In this document: in pieces, positions 61,165 to 64,000 of the stretch
Layout: every line of letters starts with the position of its first letter
Numbering within the stretch: position 1 is the first letter of the stretch
DNA from: Ophiodon elongatus
Taxonomy: Eukaryota > Chordata > Actinopteri > Perciformes > Hexagrammidae
Direction: 5' to 3'
Assembly (NCBI GenBank): GCA_016806645.1
Contig: JACSYO010001810.1
Coordinates: forward strand, 62,001 to 126,000
Length of the DNA stretch: 64,000 nucleotides
The notes under the pieces: generated by a model
What the model saw: the letters and a program-made list of their open reading frames with translations, nothing else
Databases searched by the model: none
Told to the model about the DNA's origin: nothing
Program-made: the position numbers and the translations under genes

Positions 61165-62916
61165 CTACAGAGAGCAAAGAGACATACGATTAATCATTTC
61201 CTTTAATTAGCCATGGACCAGCGTTATCAGCAACTTAACGGAATTGAATGGCAACCCAGTGAACAAAACAAGCCCCAGCACGATAATGATCCCTCTGATC
61301 ACTCACATTGCGGATGGGAGGAGGAGGAGGGGGAGGAGGGTTGTAGGACTTGCTGCTGAAAGACAAAGGGAGGCCGTTCAGTCTGAGGTCATTACCAGCC
61401 CAAAACACACAGCTGCAGTCAAAACAAGAATCAGACTGACAAGGGAAACCCTCACCTTTTTGTTCTCTTGTCTTCTGTTCAGAGAAACAACAAAGAAGAA
61501 AAGTTAACATTAATGATCACTACTTGCCAAAGAAGTTGTACATGAGTCTCTTAATCTGTTACCAGGGGTGGACAGTAATTAGTACATTTACGCAAGTATG
61601 CATTAAGACTCCTGTTTCTGTCCACATGACTAATGTAAGTCCAATATTCACTCTCTTGTAGCTCTCCAGAGGGAAATGTCTGTCTTGTTAGCAGCTAAAT
61701 GCTTCACTATTGACTGGCTAATTTTGTCTATCTGCTGTTTAGTGCTGATCAGGTATTTGTACAGTGGCTTTATCAGAGCTTTTTCACTTAAAACAACAAT
61801 AATTACCAAACCAAACAGTAAAGTTGTCAACAAGAAACCAGAACACTCCCTGAAGCTGTAAACTGCACTGACGGTTGATACTTATCTCTGAGTTTGACCA
61901 TTGTTTGTATGAAAATACTGGTCAGTGCATTTTATACTTTTTTTAAATACTTTTACTTGAGTAAGATTTTGAATGTTAGACCCTAATTCTCATTGGAGTA
62001 TTTTATTTAGATCTTGGTATTTATACTTTTTTTTTACTTTTACTTAAGTAAGTTATCTGAATACTCCCACAGTCTGTAGATGAGGTTCCCAAACTTTTTT
62101 CCTTGAAGCCCCCCGTATTTGTATCTTAGAAAAGGGCCCCGGACCCCAAGTTTATTATTAAACGACCTGGTTCTGAAAAGGTTTTGTACCTCTATTTTAT
62201 ACTTTATAAATGCAAAATGCCTCAGACAGGCACAAGCTGGGACCTCACACGCACATCCAAACAGCCCTTCTTATATACAGTCTATGAAACAGCCACACAC
62301 AGAGCAGCATCACACTACTCACTCCTGCAGCAGCCTCGGCGTCGGCAGACGCACACACAGATGCAGCAGAAAAGGACGAGCGTCACAAAACCTGCAGCAC
62401 CTGCTATCAATATCGTCATATTCAAAGGATCTAGAAGGAGTGGAGAGAGAGGATTTCTTCAGTCTTTGTTGAATGGAGTGAAACATGGAAACTTTAAAGA
62501 GTTCTACCAAAACCATTTACATTCAATAACTTTCAGTTGTTGGGCCACACAGCTCTTGGGCGCCCCCACGCTGTTGGAAGACTCACAGCGGTACATTCCT
62601 GCGTCTGACTTGGACACACTCTTAAACTTCTGCTCCAAACAAAGACAAGGTGAGAGAGCAACAGATTAGAACATAACTTTGTTTATATACTCCTGATTGC
62701 ATTTAAGTGTCTGTATAATTTAGTGTGTACTCACCAGTGTGCCCTTGCTTGTGTCGACGCTGTATGTAGTATCTGCCTCGGCCGTCAGAGCCCTGTTGTC
62801 TTTGTACCAGCGGTAGGAGGCAGGAGGCACACTGAGTTTGTCCTTACAGAGAAGCTCCAGGCCTGAGCCCACAAACACAGAGCTCGGCACCTCGCAGGAC
62901 GGGACGTGAGGAGGCA
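61126..62916 (-). CDS. JAM/CTX-family immunoglobulin adhesion protein, C-terminal half (5' end beyond right edge)
   Basis: Six exons (62916-62735, 62629-62521, 62430-62323, 61474-61456, 61355-61307, 61164-61126) join in phase into 167 residues plus stop. Order: a C2-type Ig domain (PSCEVPSS opening, CKDK, YRWYKDN, DAGMYRCES) with the extra Cys pair typical of the CTX family; a transmembrane helix (MTILIAGAAGFVTLVLFCC); a Cys-rich juxtamembrane stretch; a basic micro-exon; eight prolines; and the tail KHYKQTHSFMI. JAM proteins join epithelial or endothelial cells at tight junctions through Ig domains and bind PDZ scaffolds by their last residues (family knowledge). The start and the GTL-KFKSV junction are most JAM-like, and F11R/JAM-A or JAM2 is likeliest. 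The Cys-rich helix end recalls GPA33, so no symbol is given. The V-set domain lies right of the window. Confidence 0.88.
61307..61355 (-). CDS. JAM-like gene: proline-rich cytoplasmic exon
   Basis: This 49-bp exon has acceptor tgtctttcag and donor gtgagt. It reads (S)SKSYN, eight prolines, IRN. The poly-proline run could bind SH3, WW or EVH1 domains (inference). The plus-strand poly-glycine/arginine ORF opposite is a shadow. Confidence 0.85.
61456..61474 (-). CDS. JAM-like gene: 19-nt micro-exon
   Basis: aagacaagagaacaaaaag lies between acceptor ctctgaacag and donor gtgagg. It enters in phase 1 and leaves in phase 2, exactly what is needed to link the transmembrane exon to the proline exon (K-D-K-R-T-K). 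Skipping it would shift the frame of the tail and remove the PDZ ligand. Inferred from splice signals and phase only. Confidence 0.7.
61567..62064 (+). mobile_element. Dispersed 'gtacatttactcaagta' repeat, copy 3, interrupted
   Basis: The left edge ggggtggacagtaattagta, acatttacgcaag and the right edge acttttacttaagtaagtta, tctgaatactccc match the two ends of the family seen at 39908 and 57891. The interior 61660-61880 is a different repeat, so the copy appears split by a nested insertion. It lies in the 848-bp intron of the JAM-like gene. Confidence 0.5.
61660..61880. mobile_element. Dispersed repeat nested in copy 3, related to 25195-25310
   Basis: agctctccagagggaaatgt, gctaaatgcttcactat and gctttatcagagctttttca are repeat blocks. 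The first part is shared with the st6gal2 intron copy. Family unknown. Confidence 0.5.
62323..62430 (-). CDS. JAM-like gene: transmembrane exon
   Basis: This 108-bp exon has acceptor cttctag and donor gtgagtag. The split codon T|AT gives Tyr, then PLNMTILIAGAAGFVTLVLF, CCICVCVCRRRGCCR. One helix with a basic stop-transfer; seven cysteines at its cytosolic border are palmitoylation candidates. NMT is a possible sequon directly at the membrane and may not be used. Confidence 0.9.
62521..62629 (-). CDS. JAM-like gene: second half of C2 Ig domain
   Basis: This 109-bp exon has acceptor tttggagcag and donor gtaaat. It encodes KFKSVSKSDAGMYRCESSNS then VGAPKSCVAQQLKVIE. The DAGMYRC block is the Ig F-strand signature with the second cysteine. 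KSC provides the partner of the extra disulphide. Leaves in phase 1. Confidence 0.92.
62735..62916 (-). CDS. JAM-like gene: first half of C2 Ig domain
   Basis: This 182-bp exon has acceptor ctccctag and donor gtgagt (62734-62729). It enters completing a Val codon (V-PPHVPSCEVPSS) and leaves in phase 0 after TSKGTL. It holds the first Ig cysteine (LLCKDK), the core Trp (YRWYKDN) and the first Cys of the extra CTX-type pair. Confidence 0.92.
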
Positions 62917-63343
62917 CTAGGGAGGCAGAAAGGTAAAGCATTCATTTCTGTCCAGCTTAAAACACTTAAAGTATTACTTTTGTTTGTGCATTTTGTTGTT
63001 TGGTTGATGTAAAGGGGTCTAATGATTAATTTGCTGCATCAAAGCTACAATTTCAGCAATAATCAAACCGTGGTTGAATATGTAGTGAAATGACAGAAAA
63101 AAATTACAGACATTTGTCACATTTGAATTTAATTGCCAACTTAAAGTAGAGAGCAATAAATCCTCCATCTCTGTATATTTAATTATATGTTGTATAATCA
63201 ATATATTTCATGATGTTTTCATGAAGCTATTTTCAAAATGTAAAGTAATCAAATGGGAATGCCTGTTTTTGGCTAATCTAGCAAATTCTCTTCCCTCATT
63301 CATACACATGACACTAAAATGCAGAAAACACAAAACCAATTAA
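62917..63343. other. JAM-like gene intron, no feature seen
   Basis: AT-rich. No candidate V-set exon was recognised here. Confidence 0.5.
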
Positions 63344-64000
63344 AGCTGCAAGCAGCGATGTACGGGTCCTCGCACCTTTGCGCGTGTCGGGGGGACACGC
63401 GCAAATTTGAGAGGGATCTGGTGAAACTGCTAGGAGGAATAGATCAAAGTATAAAACTTGTCATTTTCTTTTGCCAGTAGGTGGCGCTCTGATATTGTGA
63501 AACATTTTGCATGGAAATGCGCTCAGGCCTTAACTACCATCATGCAAAAGAAATTTGGGACAAATTGGATAATGTACCTTGGAGTTACAACAACATCCCC
63601 TTTTGTGGTGAACCGCAAGAAATGGGCGTGTAATTGGAGCCCCGCAACGTCAAGGCCGTTCAAAGACAACTCGCCATTTTGATAACTTTTCATCATCAAG
63701 ATCTTCAGATCATTCTGACCAAATTTGAAGTTGATTGCATGAATTCTGTAGGAGTTCGTTCACGTACAACTTCTGAAAATTATGAAAAATGGCTTAAAAT
63801 GCTGAAATTGGGCAATTTACTGCATCGCCCCCTAGTGTTTGAATATAATGAAAATGACAGAGTAAGTTAAAGAAAGCGATGTGGACATATGCTACAAATT
63901 CGGTGATGATAGGCCCAGTGATTTGGATGTTAAGTGGATTGAAAACTAAGACACGCCCCTTAGAAGTTGATTGGTCCTTTTTGTTCTCAACACAATGAGA
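63344..64000 (+). mobile_element. Interspersed repeat starting 'aaagctgcaagcagcgatg', runs off the window
   Basis: Starts at ttaaagctgcaagcagcgatg and includes a short palindrome (cgcgtgtcggggggacacgcg, 63380-63400). Blocks ggtggcgctctgat, gcaacgtcaaggccgttca, catcgccccctagtg and agacacgcccctt follow. I recall this as an abundant, apparently non-coding repeat of percomorph fish. ORFs inside are not genes. Confidence 0.6.

Noticed and set aside
62184..62669. 161-codon plus-strand ORF
   Set aside because: It is antisense to the transmembrane and Ig exons of the JAM-like gene, which have matching splice phases and a clear domain; the plus frame has neither.
1..64000. CRISPR arrays, operons, prophage or defence islands
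   Set aside because: Repeats are eukaryotic microsatellites and transposons; genes are split by spliceosomal introns and there are no bacterial-style gene clusters.

Overview
This is nuclear DNA of a bony fish, probably a spiny-rayed (percomorph) teleost. Coding sequence is sparse and split into short exons with canonical GT..AG borders. Introns and intergenic DNA carry many dinucleotide microsatellites, a tRNA-derived SINE family, decayed LINEs and small inverted-repeat transposons. No rRNA, CRISPR array, operon or bacterial or viral gene cluster was seen.

Two genes are supported, both on the minus strand. (1) st6gal2, the Golgi beta-galactoside alpha-2,6-sialyltransferase 2, runs from a CpG-rich putative promoter and leader exon near 31.1 kb to beyond the left edge. 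Visible parts are a putative first leader exon (30863..~31100), a second leader exon (16548..16603), the large start-codon exon (15377..16461, coding from 16382) and coding exons 8136..8233, 7217..7318 and 660..834. The reading phase is continuous across every coding junction. The last exons (rest of sialylmotif S, motifs III and VS, stop codon) lie left of position 1. (2) A JAM/CTX-family immunoglobulin adhesion protein enters from the right edge. Six 3' exons are present (62916 down to 61126), encoding a C2-type Ig domain, a transmembrane helix, a Cys-rich juxtamembrane segment, a 19-nt micro-exon, a poly-proline stretch and a C-terminal PDZ ligand (-SFMI). A 3' UTR with a polyadenylation signal ends near 60.46 kb. 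Its V-set domain and signal peptide lie to the right of the window.

Layout: 1-31.1 kb is st6gal2, mostly intron; the 835-7216 intron holds remnants of two different LINEs, and the 16604-30862 first intron is 14 kb. From 31.1 to 60.46 kb is about 29 kb of intergenic DNA with transposon relics, long (GT)n, (CA)n and (CT)n tracts and no convincing gene. From 60.46 to 64 kb is the JAM-like gene, with nested repeats in one intron and an unclassified repeat filling the right edge.

The two genes both act at the cell surface or in the secretory pathway, but nothing here links them functionally. The best leads are a near-perfect 53-position intronic hairpin just upstream of the sialylmotif L exon (8291..8400), an upstream ORF in each st6gal2 leader segment, the 19-nt micro-exon, and a transposon copy with a 10-bp flanking duplication (45910..46232). 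I found no strong candidate for a wholly new biological system.
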